64,000 nt of DNA from Polyodon spathula (taxonomy: Eukaryota > Chordata > Actinopteri > Acipenseriformes > Polyodontidae). Position 1 is the first letter of the stretch; every line of letters begins with the position of its first letter. The stretch lies in the NCBI RefSeq assembly GCF_017654505.1, contig NC_054548.1:34547774-34611773 (forward strand). Reading direction: 5' to 3'. The notes beneath the pieces are model-generated. The model was not told the origin of the DNA. It worked only from the letters and a program-made list of their open reading frames with translations, and did no database searches. This document shows, one piece after another, positions 11,020-21,762 of the stretch. A program made the translations under genes and the position numbers.

Positions 11020-11319
11020 TATATAATGCTCAAAAGAGCGAACACTGAAATAAACTCAGAGAAGGGGCGGTAGCCAGCTTCTCAAGCTCAAGGCTGTCGA
11101 GTACAACCAGTGGAAGTAAATCTCACAGAGAGAACTTACCAGCTCAATGTCCTACAAAGGCTGAAGGCAAAAGAGGAAGAGTCTCTGCACACTGTGTATT
11201 GTAAGCTCCCACGGGGACAGGCTTACACAGCAGCTCACGTAGAGGCCTATCGGCAGCTTTGCTATAAAGCTCAGCCAATTCTACTGCCTGACGGCAATAT
11301 CCCATACCTAGATGGTTAT

Positions 11320-12124
11320 TTTCGACTTGAAAGGGAGTCAAACTTAGCTACAAGCCCATTTTTTTCACCACACATGGGCGGTGATCCGTCTGTTGTTGTC
11401 AATCCAACTAATTTCTCCCACTGTAATTTCATGTTGCGCGCACACTTCAAGCTGTTGAAATATATAATTTGCTGTGGTAGTGAGATGCATAGCTGCAACA
11501 TCCAAAAGCTAATAGTGAAGTCTGCATCAACACGACGGATAAAAATACATAACGCAGCGTTATCTGTAATATCTGTGCTCTCGTCAACAGCAAGAGAAAA
11601 GACTACGAAATAGCTTGTTTTTTCAGTGAGCTCTCTTGAAGATCGGTAGCCAGGTCATCCACTCTTTCAGCCACAATATTTCTTGAAAGACTGACATTGG
11701 AAAACACACACTTTTTCTCAGAAACGACTATTTCTATGACTTTAAGCATGCAGTCTTTTACAAAAGCACCCTCAGAAAAGTGATTTGACAACTTTGCGAT
11801 TAGCTCTGACACAAGGTAACTTGCTTTTACTGCCGCATCACTTTCACTTTTTGCCTTTTTAAACACGTTCTGCTGAAAATCAAAAATCAAATCAATTTAA
11901 TTTGTCCAGCTTTTCTTGCCTTTGCTTTCCTTCAAGCATGCCATATTTTTCTTTATGTTTCGTTTCATAGTGGCACCTTAAATTGAATTATTTCATCACC
12001 GCAATACTTCCCTTACGTACCAAGCAAATGGGGTTTTCTTGCTGTTCTACAAATAAATATTCAAACTCCCACCTTTCCTGAAACAATCTGCCTTTCTTAT
12101 CGATCTTTCTTTTCTTGGACATTT
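11320..12124 (-). pseudogene. hAT transposase N-terminal part, broken
   Basis: On the minus strand the reading starts MSKKRKIDKKGRLFQERWEF at 12124, the usual N-terminus of the GTF2IRD2/Charlie8-like hAT group. It is followed by RCHYETKHKEKYG, a BED-like zinc-binding end, with an in-frame stop before it. Next comes KSESDAAVKASYLVSELIAK and NVSLSRNIVAERVDDLA. It resumes out of frame with LAVDESTDITDN near 11590 (catalytic-core start) and a degenerate GLTTTDGSPPM. Reading breaks off at the DIRS insertion. Several stops and frameshifts are present. Confidence 0.85.
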
Positions 12125-12385
12125 TGAGGGTTATATTATCGTTTTTGACGGCCAATAGGTAGGCTACAATGTCGTAAAATACGCCTTAAGCTCCAAGCAC
12201 GAGATATGATTGCTCGCTATCTTCTGTTTCTTTAGCCCTGAGCTTCTTGCTCTGATGACTGATGGGATTTGGAGTTCTTACATGTAATAACCCAATAGAC
12301 TCAAACTGGGTCAGGCCAAATTACACTGTAATGCAAAGGCCGTATTGGGCCTGCGGGCCTTGAGTTTGATACCCCTGGTCTAACC

Positions 12386-12983
12386 CCATTTAAACTTTGT
12401 ACACTCATGGAATAAAGATAGTATAGTAAAACTGCAATATAAGGAGTCAAATTTCTTATTGGGTTTTGCATTGAGATAATGATATGACCAGACAAGAACA
12501 ATGACTGTGTGCACTAGATTTGATCTGTCCATTAAAGGCAAATAATGTTGGATCTCAAGAGATTGGACTGTGGATTTTTGGAATCAAATAAAATGCACAT
12601 AGGCTTCAAGAAACACACGTCATGGCAACGCATGAAAAAACAGTTTTTGCACTTCTTAGCCACCATACACGACCATAATTTTAACTGTAAAAAAAGCACT
12701 GCCTCTCGTGCCACTTCACTGCTAGCTACCATTATCGCTTGCGGGAAAATGATTACCTATAAGCTGTTCTGAGCAGATAGTACTGTAATGACTACTGCAG
12801 AATGTAGTGTCTAGTTGCTGCATGGAGATATTTCTAAGTGCCTTTTTATTACATTAGAATAAATCAAAATATCTGGGCTTTTATTTACATTGTCATTAAT
12901 TATTAATGAAAATATTAAATCTATTTTGAAATGCTATAGTTCAGCTTGTGTTGAAAAAGAAAACTACTAAAAAAGCCTACATT

Positions 12984-13058
<75 letters not shown>

Positions 13059-13714
13059 TTTCCTAGTTTGTTTCTATTACATTGTTTCTGAAAGTACTTT
13101 GATTTAAACTATTTTGAAAGTTTTTGGGGGTTTTTTTGGTCATATTTTTTCATGCATTTTCAGCTTCATCATTGCTGTCAATGTATCAGACACTTGTGGT
13201 TATGAAAAACAAACTAACAAATTATTGATTTTTAAAACCGAAAAAATCCAAAATCAGGAAAAATATGTATCTGAAAATTCAAAATAATAAAACAGATTTC
13301 ATAGAGCCCTATGTTTGGTCTAAAACCCAACTTGTTTAGAACAAATGTAAGAAGGTTCTCTTGAACAAAGCACAGGTACAGCGGATGCAATTGAAGACTC
13401 CCTGTTTACTTGTTTACCATGCTATACATGCAATCCCGTGTCAGTATTAGCAAAACTACTAAATATAATCAGCAGTATCTTGTGTAGCTTTAAACCACTG
13501 CGTTACATTTTTTCTGTGTGTCCCCAGTATCTCTAGCACCTTGCTGAAAAGTTAGACTACAACATTCAGTGCAATGATTCCATTAAAGGGGAGCCACCCA
13601 AATGTTTCGTCATTGATTGATTTTATAGGAAAAGGACTTGGCATTGTAAATAAACACAATTCATCTTGAATATTATAGATTCAGCGGTACAGTGAATGGG
13701 CAGTGGAACTGTGA
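12386..13714. other. No gene recognised; contains (TA)n
   Basis: AT-rich sequence with a (TA)n tract at about 12987-13054. One plus-strand ORF (12545-12772, 75 codons) and its antisense partner carry no motif I can identify. Confidence 0.4.
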
Positions 13715-13719
13715 CCCCC

Positions 13720-14926
13720 TGTCACAAAGACGGCTGTAGTGGGTGACGTCAGACCAGAAACTGGAAGATGGAAATAAACAACATAGAGGTGGAGATGGGT
13801 GGAGCTGAGCGATTGGTTTCGCTCAGCATTTAATGAATGAATGAATGAACAGAACAGTAAATAAAAAGGTTGCAACAAACAACAACACAGGACACGGCAC
13901 TTTCGCCGAAATAAAGAGAAAAACAAAATGGGCTACACAGACAAACATGGTGAGCTGATATTTTAACTATTATTATTATTATTACCTCCATCTCCAATCC
14001 CGTTCTCCATTCAGTGAACACACAACACCGAGTGAGTGAAAACACGTTGCTTTTATGCAGTTGTATCGAGACTCGATTGCTGATCAATCATTGTATTGGA
14101 GTCGCGGTACAACTGCACGTGGATTAATAAAGTGCAATTCCCCGTGCTCACATATTATTACATTTTACTTGCACATGAAGTGCTGTGCAATCCTCATGCC
14201 TAAATACAAATATACATTTTAAACACTCGTGTTACACAGACCCGTTTATATCCCGTGTACCAATGACTATACACCAACATTAACACACAAATGTAGGGGA
14301 ATAATTGCACAGAACCATTCCTGTACCTGTTTGTTGCCACCCTGTACTACATTTATTCACTGAGTTATATGTTTTAAAATATTCTGAGTTTGTGATCTAT
14401 TAAGTTTATAGAAAAAAAATAAATGTATTAAACTGGAGATACATGTTGCTGGCAACCAAACTGTAGGTGGTGGGACAAAAGGAACATGACATTCCACCTA
14501 AACTTTTATTGCATTACCACCTACTGAGTTGACTTCTCACTACCTTGTAAATACCTGTCCCCCCTGTTGTTAATTACCCCAACTGAGCTGACTCCAGCTT
14601 ATCGGTTTATCTGTATTATACTACCTCGTAAATACCTGTCTCCCTTACTTTTGCTACCCCTACTGAGTTGGCTTTAGCTTATTGGTTGAAAGGGAAACAA
14701 CCCTGTCTCTCTGTAAAGGTATAATAAATGTATGCTAACTCTGTATGGCAGAACACTGCTCAGGTTTCCTAACACTGATGTGCTGAGCTGTTCTCGTTTG
14801 TGCAAACTAATAAAGCTTTATATCTCTGAACACCTGGTGCAGTTGGCTCTTTTAGTTGCGGACCTGAAAAGTTCCACGACACAACATACAACACAAAATA
14901 CACACAGGGGCGGGCACTTTGCCATA
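13720..14926 (-). mobile_element. Solo LTR, family A, interrupted by another LTR
   Basis: The ends are TGTCACAAAGACGG at 13720 and CACTTTGCCATA at 14926, flanked by a 5-bp CCCCC duplication (13715-13719 and 14927-14931). Family A recurs at 16721, 19590 and, inverted, at 62803. The TATA-like box (CATAAAAG in the plus-oriented copy at 63 kb) shows that this copy points to the minus strand. Between 14291 and 14878 another LTR-like element is inserted. Confidence 0.88.
14291..14878 (+). mobile_element. Solo LTR-like element (family D) nested in LTR A
   Basis: It begins ATGTAGGGGAATAATTG and ends near AAAGTTCCACG. It is flanked by the direct repeat ACACAA (14285-14290 and 14879-14884), which is single in the uninterrupted family A copies. 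Internally it has a TATA-like GTATAATAAATG and a polyadenylation-like AATAAAGC before its end, as in an LTR read on the plus strand. No partner LTR or internal region is present. Confidence 0.7.
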
Positions 14927-14931
14927 CCCCC

Positions 14932-16715
14932 TCACATTGCACAGGAGATGTTTCTATTGCGGTGTCTAAAGGGATAGCAGAGGCTCAGAGTAATCAGGAA
15001 ACTCAATATTGTTTTAACATGTGTCTCAAGTACTGTGCATTCAAGAGCAAGCATATTTTAAAAATAATATTTTTCATTTCACAGTAACGTGTCCTAGTGT
15101 TCAGTGTCAAGTTACACTGTTAGACAGTCTCTATGTTTTATTAATTTACTTAGCATAACCAACACTCTATACTAGACCCTCTATTCTTAATTATTATTCT
15201 TAAGAAAAAAAACATTTTTTTATACCTTCCCATTATAGATGTGATCATTATCTTTCTATTGATGTAAATAAATGTTACATGAACACACACTTCTTTATAA
15301 TCTTATTTCCTTCTTTGGAAATGCTCAAGGTTGCAAGCTCAATGGAGGCCTCTGGGAATACGACGTAAACATATGCTTCCCTTCCTGATATTAATTACCA
15401 CAAGGTGACCTATGAATGTACATGTTTGATTGTGTTTTTATGGCAAATATTTGTCATGGGAAACTTTCACAATTCTGTATAAAATCAGTTTTCAGTGAAC
15501 CCTGTGCATTTAGTGAACAGTTTCAACAGTTTTGGAGGATGTGACACTTTTCCTCCCTTTGTCAAATTGAATTTATATTGATGGCGATTACAATACTGGA
15601 AACCATTTTCTGTTTACAGACAGGAAAGCAATGCTTTGTGAACTTCTTTATAGATTAAACTAGAAGCTGTTTCATTGTACTTCTCAAATCAGTAAGGTTA
15701 TCTAAACATAAAGGAGGCGAATAAAGAATTTCACCTCATATGTGTCTGCAGAAATACGTTTATCCAAGGTTTGGCCAGTTAGAACAATGTGTATTGACTC
15801 ACCCTCAGCACAGACTGATTTATTACAGGCCCGTAACTCAAAACAGCAGCTTTTAATATTTGAAAAGTGTTCAGCAGATTTGCCTCTGTTTTAATCCATC
15901 ATCATGATAGACTAGAATTTTATGAAATATGCCAAGCTTGTTTTAATCCATGTATGAGGTAAATTTTAAAAGTGTATAAAATTCAATTAGAAGAAATATT
16001 TAAACACAGTATTACCATAATTTAGCTTTTATAAAATAGGGTACACCTGACACACACAATACATTCTATGACCTGGACCGTTCCCTTTAAAGTACAAAAT
16101 TGAGAGGACAGGTAGTTCTTCGGGCAAAGTTATCAGTGAGAACTGCCAGACTCTACAGCAAGGATAGTTTACGTGTTTTCAGGGTTTTCCCGCAGCAAAA
16201 GTAAATCGGCCAAAAGTACTATTTCACTTTTAATTTGTAGTTCCTAACTCTGTAGAAAGAAAGTCAATACCTGTGCAGCACGGCAGGAGAAAAGCCCTGC
16301 AAGTAATTAAAGGGGGGCGTGGCAAAGCCCTGCGTGTAAATAAATATATTGTTTGGTGATGGGAAAACATATGGTTTATTTCTAAAATGAGTGTTTGTAT
16401 TATGTGGTGTTTAAAAAGTATTTTGTGTTTAGGTAAAACACAATGTATTACAATGTACAAATGTATGGGGTTGTGTTTATTGAAAACAAGTATGTTTTGT
16501 TATTGGTGTATATTTAAATGCATTGTGGGTTAATTTAAAAACACAACAGTTTGTTATTGTGTATGGCAGCGTGGATGGGATTAGAAACACATCACTAAAA
16601 CTCGTGCAGAATGTATAAAGGTTGCAGCTCTCTTTGTTTGGGGTGGGTGTTTAAGAGGAGCGAACATGAGAGATGGGAGTAAAAAAGAAATGAAAATAAA
16701 ACTAAAAACAATTGC
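14932..16715. other. No gene recognised
   Basis: AT-rich, apparently single-copy sequence. A more G+T-rich stretch at about 16300-16700 carries a TATAAAGG box and looks LTR-like, but I cannot define its ends. Confidence 0.4.
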
Positions 16716-16720
16716 CATGC

Positions 16721-17091
16721 TGTCACGAAGACCAGAAACAGGAACCAGGAAATAAACATCAGCGAGGTGGAGTTGGGTGGAGCTGAGCGATTGGTTTCGC
16801 TCAGCATTTAATAATGAAAAGACAGAAAATAAAAGGTTGTAAAGACAAACTAAACACAGGACACGGTACTTTCGGTACACGTGAATTAATAAAGTGCAAT
16901 TCCCCGTGTTCGCATATTATTACATTTTACCTGCACGTGAAGTGCTGTGCAATCCTCGTGCCTAAATACAAATATACATTTTAAACAACTTGTGTTCCAC
17001 AGACCCATATAGACTAATGACTATACACCAACATTAACACACAACATGCAACATATAACACTGAAATACACACAGGGGCGACATTGCCAGA
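16721..17091 (-). repeat. LTR A, downstream copy (3' LTR on the minus strand)
   Basis: Begins TGTCACGAAGACCAG on the plus strand and lacks the middle third relative to the copy at 19590. It ends ACATTGCCAG next to the purine tract. Confidence 0.85.
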
Positions 17092-17099
17092 TATCCCCC

Positions 17100-19020
17100 C
17101 CCTTGTGCTTAGCACACATGGCCTCAATGGCCACATCCACCCTTAAAATCCCAAAAGTCTCGCTCAAAGTCCCAGGCCAAGAACGGGGACTTTAAGGGGC
17201 TCATGGGCGGCAATGTTGCCAGTAGCCAGGCTGCTACTGGCCATGCTGTCAGCAGACGTGCTGACAGTGGGGCGAGTCTCTCCTCCCGCTGTACCACTGG
17301 CAACAGAAATGCTGCCAATAGTGAGGCTGTCAGCAAGCGTGCTGACAGTTCCCAGACTGACTTCTTCAGCCAGGCAATTCCAGCAGCGGAAAGGCTGCTG
17401 AGGAAGGTGGTCTCCTGACCTTTCCCGCCTTCTCAGCCGGCAGCTCCCTCCTATGGGATTCCAGCCACAAGAACTCCTGCAGCGAAATTGCTGCGGTGGA
17501 AGGTGGTCTCCTGACCTCTCCCCCCCCTTCTTCATAGCTGGCAGCTCCCTCTGGTGGGGATCCGGCCACACTGACCCCTACGGCCAAGCAGAGCTGACGG
17601 CGACCCCTGGCGAAGCAGTTCCGGCGACCCCAGGTGAAGCAGAGCCGGCAGCCCCAGGCGATGCGGAGCAACAGGCAGCACCAGGCGATGTGGAGCGGCT
17701 GCAACCCCAGGCAATGTGGAGCGACAGGCAACCCCAGGTGATGCGGAGCGGCAGGCAACCTCAGGCGATGCCAGGCAGGCATCCTTGGGTGGTGTCATGC
17801 AGGCATCCCTGAGCGATGATGTGGGGGAGTCAGGACAAGCTAGGTTGCGGGTTTTGGCTCTCTTCTCGGCCACTGCAGCCGGGCGGTTCTTCCCCATGCT
17901 TCCCTCAGCAGCCAATGCCCTGACGGTGATGGAGGCAGAGGCAGCTCCAGCTCCTCTCCTCATGATGGTGGGGGAAGTGATATGAGCAGACATTCATCCT
18001 CTGCTGGTGGAAAGGGACCCAACAGGTGCTCTGCTCCTGCCGGTGGAGGTGGTGGAGGCAGAGGCAGCTCCAGCTGCTCTGCTCCTGCCGGTGGAGGTGG
18101 CAGAGGCAGATCCTGCTGACTCCTGGGTGGAGTTGGTGGACAGAGTGAGCTCCCACCACCTCCAGTCTCACTGGGGTTGATGTGGTGGACGTAGAGGCAG
18201 CAACTACAGCACCTTGCATCCTGCCGGTGGAGGGTGGTGGACGGAGACGCTACTCTGCTCCTGCCGGTGGAGGTGGTGGAGGCAGAGGCAGCTCCAGCTG
18301 CTCTGCTCCTGCCGGTGGAGGTGGCAGAGGCAGCATGTGTAGTCGCCCCTGCGTGTAGTCTCCTGGTGACGGAGGTGGGAGCGGCGTGTAGTCTCCTGGC
18401 AACGGAGGTGGGAGCGGCGTGTAGTCTACCCTTGTTTCGGGGACTGGTGCAGCTCTCTCTCATTTGCAGAGGACAGGTGTGGCTCTCCCTCTCTTGCAGG
18501 GGACTGGTGTGGCTCTCCCTCTCACTCTTGGGGCGAAACCAGCAGGCATTCTTCCCCTGCTGGTGGAGATGGGGACAGCAGGCCCTCGGCCTTTGGATTC
18601 CCTCAGTCCCCCAGTCTGGGCACTGGACGCTCACAGTCCCCCCATCTGGGCGCTGGACGCATGGGCTCCTCCCACTTAGGCATTAGTTCCCCCACTGCAT
18701 ATTGCTTGGGGCATAGGGCCAACGTATGCCCATATACCCCACAGCCGGGGCACAACTCCGCCGCGAGGTACCGGAAAAAGGCTTTCAAGCCATCGTCCCC
18801 GACCTCCTCTTGCTGTTGCAGCTTTCCTCTCCCCCTTCTCCTTCTCCCCACCTTCCTCTATTCCTTGGTTCCTCCTCCTCCTCATAGTAGCGGAAGGGAC
18901 AGTTGGCAAACAGATGGTCCTGGTCACAGTGGAGGCACCCCGGCGATGGCTTGTTATATCGCCATGGATGTCTGGCCATTAGACGACACTCCTCCTCCCT
19001 GTCCTTCACCTCTTTATCCT
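17100..19020 (-). pseudogene. gag-like region with two zinc knuckles, no pol
   Basis: Reading on the minus strand, an acidic/basic N-terminal stretch (KDREEECRLMARHPWRYNK) leads into CLHCDQDHLFANC at 18937-18899. This is a CCHC-like knuckle with one residue fewer than usual before the His (C-x2-C-x3-H-x4-C). After a frameshift a canonical C-x2-C-x4-H-x4-C knuckle (CPGCGVYGHTLALC) follows at 18752-18711. The rest (17360-18640) is proline-, histidine- and cysteine-rich tandem coding in broken frames. Gag would bind RNA and build the particle. Placing nucleocapsid-type knuckles near the start is unusual and may reflect deletion of a capsid region. Confidence 0.7.
18005..18335. repeat. GC-rich minisatellite in the gag-like region
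   Basis: Units of about 60 bp containing tgctcctgccggtggaggtg and gaggcagaggcagctccagc repeat at least four times, partly degenerate. Smaller units (gtagtctcctggcaacggag) repeat at 18350-18440. Confidence 0.85.
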
Positions 19021-19452
19021 TGTGACAGGCTGGCGAGTGGATAGAGGCCCAGAGACAGACTGCAGTTCAAAAAAATAATACTTTTATTAACAAGTAAGCA
19101 CAAAATAAAAGGGCACATGGGCCAAAACAAAGGTATTTATACACAAAAACACCAAACACCAAGCAAAACTTACAAAAACAGGCTAGACGATGCCTTCACT
19201 GGATCAGAAATTCAAAAAACACAAAACAGCAAACCAAAAAAACAGCAAGCACAACCATTTGCTTGCTTCCTCAGCTCCCTTCTCTCCCTAATGGGAAGAT
19301 GAGTCCTCCTTTTATGTCAGATGGCTGGGTGCTGATTGATTGTTAATTACTCCAATCAACCCCAGCCACTTGAACACAATAAACCCAGGCAGGTAGGGGA
19401 ATTTAACCCCATCCCTGCCAATCTATAAAGGGCAGAGCTCTGCTCTGACATA
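19021..19452 (-). mobile_element. Solo LTR, family B, nested in the gag-only element
   Basis: Starts TGTGACAGGCTGGCGAGTGG and ends CTCTGACATA. It is flanked by a 5-bp duplication ATCCT (19016-19020 and 19453-19457). The same family occurs at 51114 and 52105. Its insertion splits the likely gag start from the knuckle region. Confidence 0.85.
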
Positions 19453-19571
19453 ATCCTCCTTCCATCCCATTTTATTTATTTTTTTATTTTTTTGTAATCC
19501 AATTATTTATTTATTTATTTTCCCAAAAACTGCGGTTCCTAATCTGGTCTGCGTCTAGGAGGCGCTAGTAA

Positions 19572-19587
19572 TCCCATGATGACACCA
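19572..19587 (-). other. Primer-binding site of the family A element (degraded)
   Basis: Plus-strand TCCCATGATGACACCA lies two bases from the LTR boundary. It resembles the tRNA-Leu 3' end TCCCACTTCTGACACCA, which is found intact at 52086-52102. Confidence 0.65.
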
Positions 19588-19589
19588 CG

Positions 19590-20195
19590 TGTCACAAAGA
19601 CGGCTGTAGTGGGTGACATCAGACCAGAAACAGGAACCAGGAAATAAACAACAGAGAGGTGAAGTTGGGTGGAGCTGAGGGATTGGTTTCGCTCAGCATT
19701 TAATAATTAACAGACAGAAAATAAAAGGTTGCAAAGACAAACAAAACACAGGACATGGTACTTTCGCCAAAATAAAGACACAAACAAAATGGACTACACA
19801 GACAAACACGGTGAGCTGATATTTTAACTATTACTATGATTATTACCTCAGTCTGCAATCTCGTTCTCCACTCACCGAACACACAACCCCAAGTGAATGA
19901 AAACGTACTGCTTTTATGCAGCTGTACCGAGACTCGATTGCTAATCAATCATTCAATTGGAGTCACAGAACAACTGCACGTGAATTAATAAAGTGCAATT
20001 CCCCGTGCCCACATATTATTACATTTTACCTGCACGTGAAATGCTGTGCAATCCTCATGCCTAAATGCATTTTAAACAACTCGTGTTCCACAGACCCATT
20101 TATATCCTGTGTACCAATGACTATACACCAACATTAACACACAACACGCAACATATAACACTGAAATACACACAGGGGCGAGCAACATTGCCACA
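19590..20195 (-). repeat. LTR A, upstream copy (5' LTR on the minus strand)
   Basis: 606 bp with ends TGTCACAAAG and CATTGCCACA. It carries a CCTTTTATTTTCTG-type segment and, on the minus strand, a CATAAAAG promoter box. Confidence 0.9.
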
Positions 20196-20484
20196 CATGC
20201 CTATAGGAAGCATGGTTTTTGTGTGCAAGATTTGTTTTTGTTTACCATTTTATTTTCATTCAGTAAAATAAATATGTCATTTTTCCAAGGGCGCCGACTG
20301 ATAGGCACAGGAACTAAGAAAGGTTGCTGGTGCTGCTGTGTCAGAATGAGCCGACATTGTGATAAATTCCACTTGTTTTTAAATGGTTGAAAATCACAAA
20401 GCTGAACTCTACAGTAGGCAGAAATGTGGTGTGAGCGCTTTTTCATACTGTTTGTTTTTTACACACTAGAACAGACATAGATGG

Positions 20485-20603
20485 TGAAGCTGCTTGATGA
20501 GATTCTGGGATCAATAAGCTACTAACAACCAAATGAACAAGATTGGCTGAATGGCCTCCTCTCGTTTGTAAACTTTCTTATTTTCTTATATTCTTATAGA
20601 CCA
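20485..20603 (+). mobile_element. LINE 3' tail fragment
   Basis: A 120-bp copy of the LINE 3' end: GCTGCTTGATGAGATTCTGG, then GGCCTCCTCTCGTTTGTAAA and CTTATTTTCTTATATTCTTA. It is the same family as the elements at 1.8 and 53.4 kb. Confidence 0.85.
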
Positions 20604-20858
20604 ATCAATGCTCTCTGTCACAACAGGGCTGGACATTATAAAGATGACGCGTTGCAATCTTGCGAGACAGCTGTTGAACTTGGCTGTGTGAATATTAAAG
20701 TTGAAAATGTCCCAAAAAAGAATTTCAGAATTTTTTTTTTAATTCTTCAGCTGATTCTTCTTACTGAGGGTGTTGGTTTGAGCAACAAATCGAGCAGTGG
20801 CAGCACAATCCCTTCGACTCCTGATGTCAAGTAGGCCGAGAATCCTGCTTGCAGCAGT

Positions 20859-21762
20859 TTGCCCGGCCCTCAATCGGGGGCCGCAGTAGCCACACTGAGC
20901 CCACTGGATCAGCCTTTTCAATTGACAACAGACTACAATTTTCCTGGACGGCACTTGGGCACCAAAAAATTCGTCCGGTCATATAAGGCAAGTCGGCTTG
21001 TAAAATGGCCGTGGCTACATTATCTAAAGGAGAGTGAGCGTGTTGTTTGTTTTACCTGTTTGAAAGCGACTGAGAAAAGACTTATTAGTGGCAGTGTAAG
21101 GCATGAGTTTATTTTTATCAAGGATGGGTTTTCCAACTGGAGGAAAGCATCCGAAAAAAATTTGGAGAGCATGAAAGATCACACTTTCACACCGACGTCT
21201 TACAAAAGATTGCTGGGTTGTACATCCATTAATGTTCTTCTGCCAGATCTTGTTGCCAAAGAACAAACAAAATGCTATGGAAACAGGAATTTTTCAAAGT
21301 CGTGGATCTGGTAAATTCTGAACTACAACGACGTTTCAACCAGGATGGAATGAAAACTGCAGAACATAGGGAGCAAATTCTCATTGATACAGCACGGGGA
21401 AAGATAAACCATTCAGATTTCGAGGAAAACTCTCAATTTCACCTTCCACAACAATTTGATAACTCCAAACTTCAAAGCAATTAACAATGCTGGGTGATCT
21501 CACCAAAGAAAAATCATTCAACACTGTTCAAGAGATCGCTGGATTTTTCATAACTCTACAGCCACAAACAAGGGGACTCTTTAAAGATGCTGAAAACTTA
21601 ATAAAACTCTGCTTGTGTTTACCGGTGTCAGTTGCAGGATCAGAGCGGTCCTAATGCATGTACACAATGACATTCTCGATGCACTAGATGTCAATTCTTT
21701 GATGAAAAAATATGTCACCATGACACTGGAGCGCAAGTCCACCTTTGGAGCCTTTTAACTGT
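20859..21762 (+). pseudogene. hAT transposase remnant (ZMYM1-like, TTF-type zinc finger)
   Basis: The N-terminal part reads KFVRSYKASRLVKWPWLHYL, ERVVCFTCLKATEK and KDGFSNWRKASEKN. These are landmarks of the TTF-type zinc finger in ZMYM1-like and related hAT proteins (W-L-x-Y, C-x-x-C, F-x-x-W-K). After a frame change, KVVDLVNSELQRRFNQDGMK follows. The extreme C-terminus is recognisable near 21650-21762 as MHVHNDILDALDVNSLMKKY followed by LERKSTFGAF. Most of the catalytic domain is missing. It is inactive. Confidence 0.8.

Larger units (their letters stand above)
7970..11340 (-). mobile_element. DIRS-type tyrosine-recombinase retrotransposon 1, internally deleted
   Basis: The ends are inverted repeats of about 170 bp: 7990-8160 and the complement of 11155-11335. 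They share, for example, gatattgccgtcaggcagta and the ttatagcaaagct block. The outer-end motif AAAATAACCATCAA recurs internally at 8255-8275, the split-repeat layout of DIRS elements. Tyrosine recombinase and an RNase H tail remain on the minus strand, but most of gag and RT are gone. In their place are a GC-rich minisatellite (9740-10400) and (TA)n tracts. It inserted into the hAT element without an obvious target duplication, as expected for DIRS. Confidence 0.87.
7487..12377 (-). mobile_element. hAT transposon (Charlie/GTF2IRD2-like), split by a DIRS element
   Basis: The termini are inverted: CAGGGGAGTCAAACTCA at 7487 and, reversed on the minus strand, CAGGGGTATCAAACTCAAGG ending at 12377. 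They are flanked by a perfect 8-bp duplication GTCTAACC (7479-7486 and 12378-12385), the hAT signature. The transposase reads on the minus strand. Its N-terminal part is at about 11320-12125 and its C-terminal dimerisation part at about 7690-7900. Between them lies the DIRS element at 7970-11340. Confidence 0.93.
16721..20195 (-). mobile_element. LTR element with gag but no pol (family A), with intact target duplication
   Basis: Two family A LTRs, 16721-17091 (shortened by an internal deletion) and 19590-20195, bracket a 2.5-kb interior. The whole is flanked by a perfect 5-bp duplication CATGC (16716-16720 and 20196-20200). On the minus strand the order is LTR, primer-binding site (19572-19587, a degraded tRNA-Leu match), a leader, gag-like sequence with zinc knuckles, a purine tract (17092-17105), LTR. 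There is no protease, RT, RNase H or integrase. A solo LTR of family B (19021-19452) is nested near the gag start. The layout is that of a non-autonomous gag-only element. Confidence 0.88.

Noticed and set aside
17203..18686. Plus-strand ORFs of up to 150 codons in the gag-only element
   Set aside because: LTR orientation, primer-binding site and zinc knuckles place the coding strand on the minus strand.
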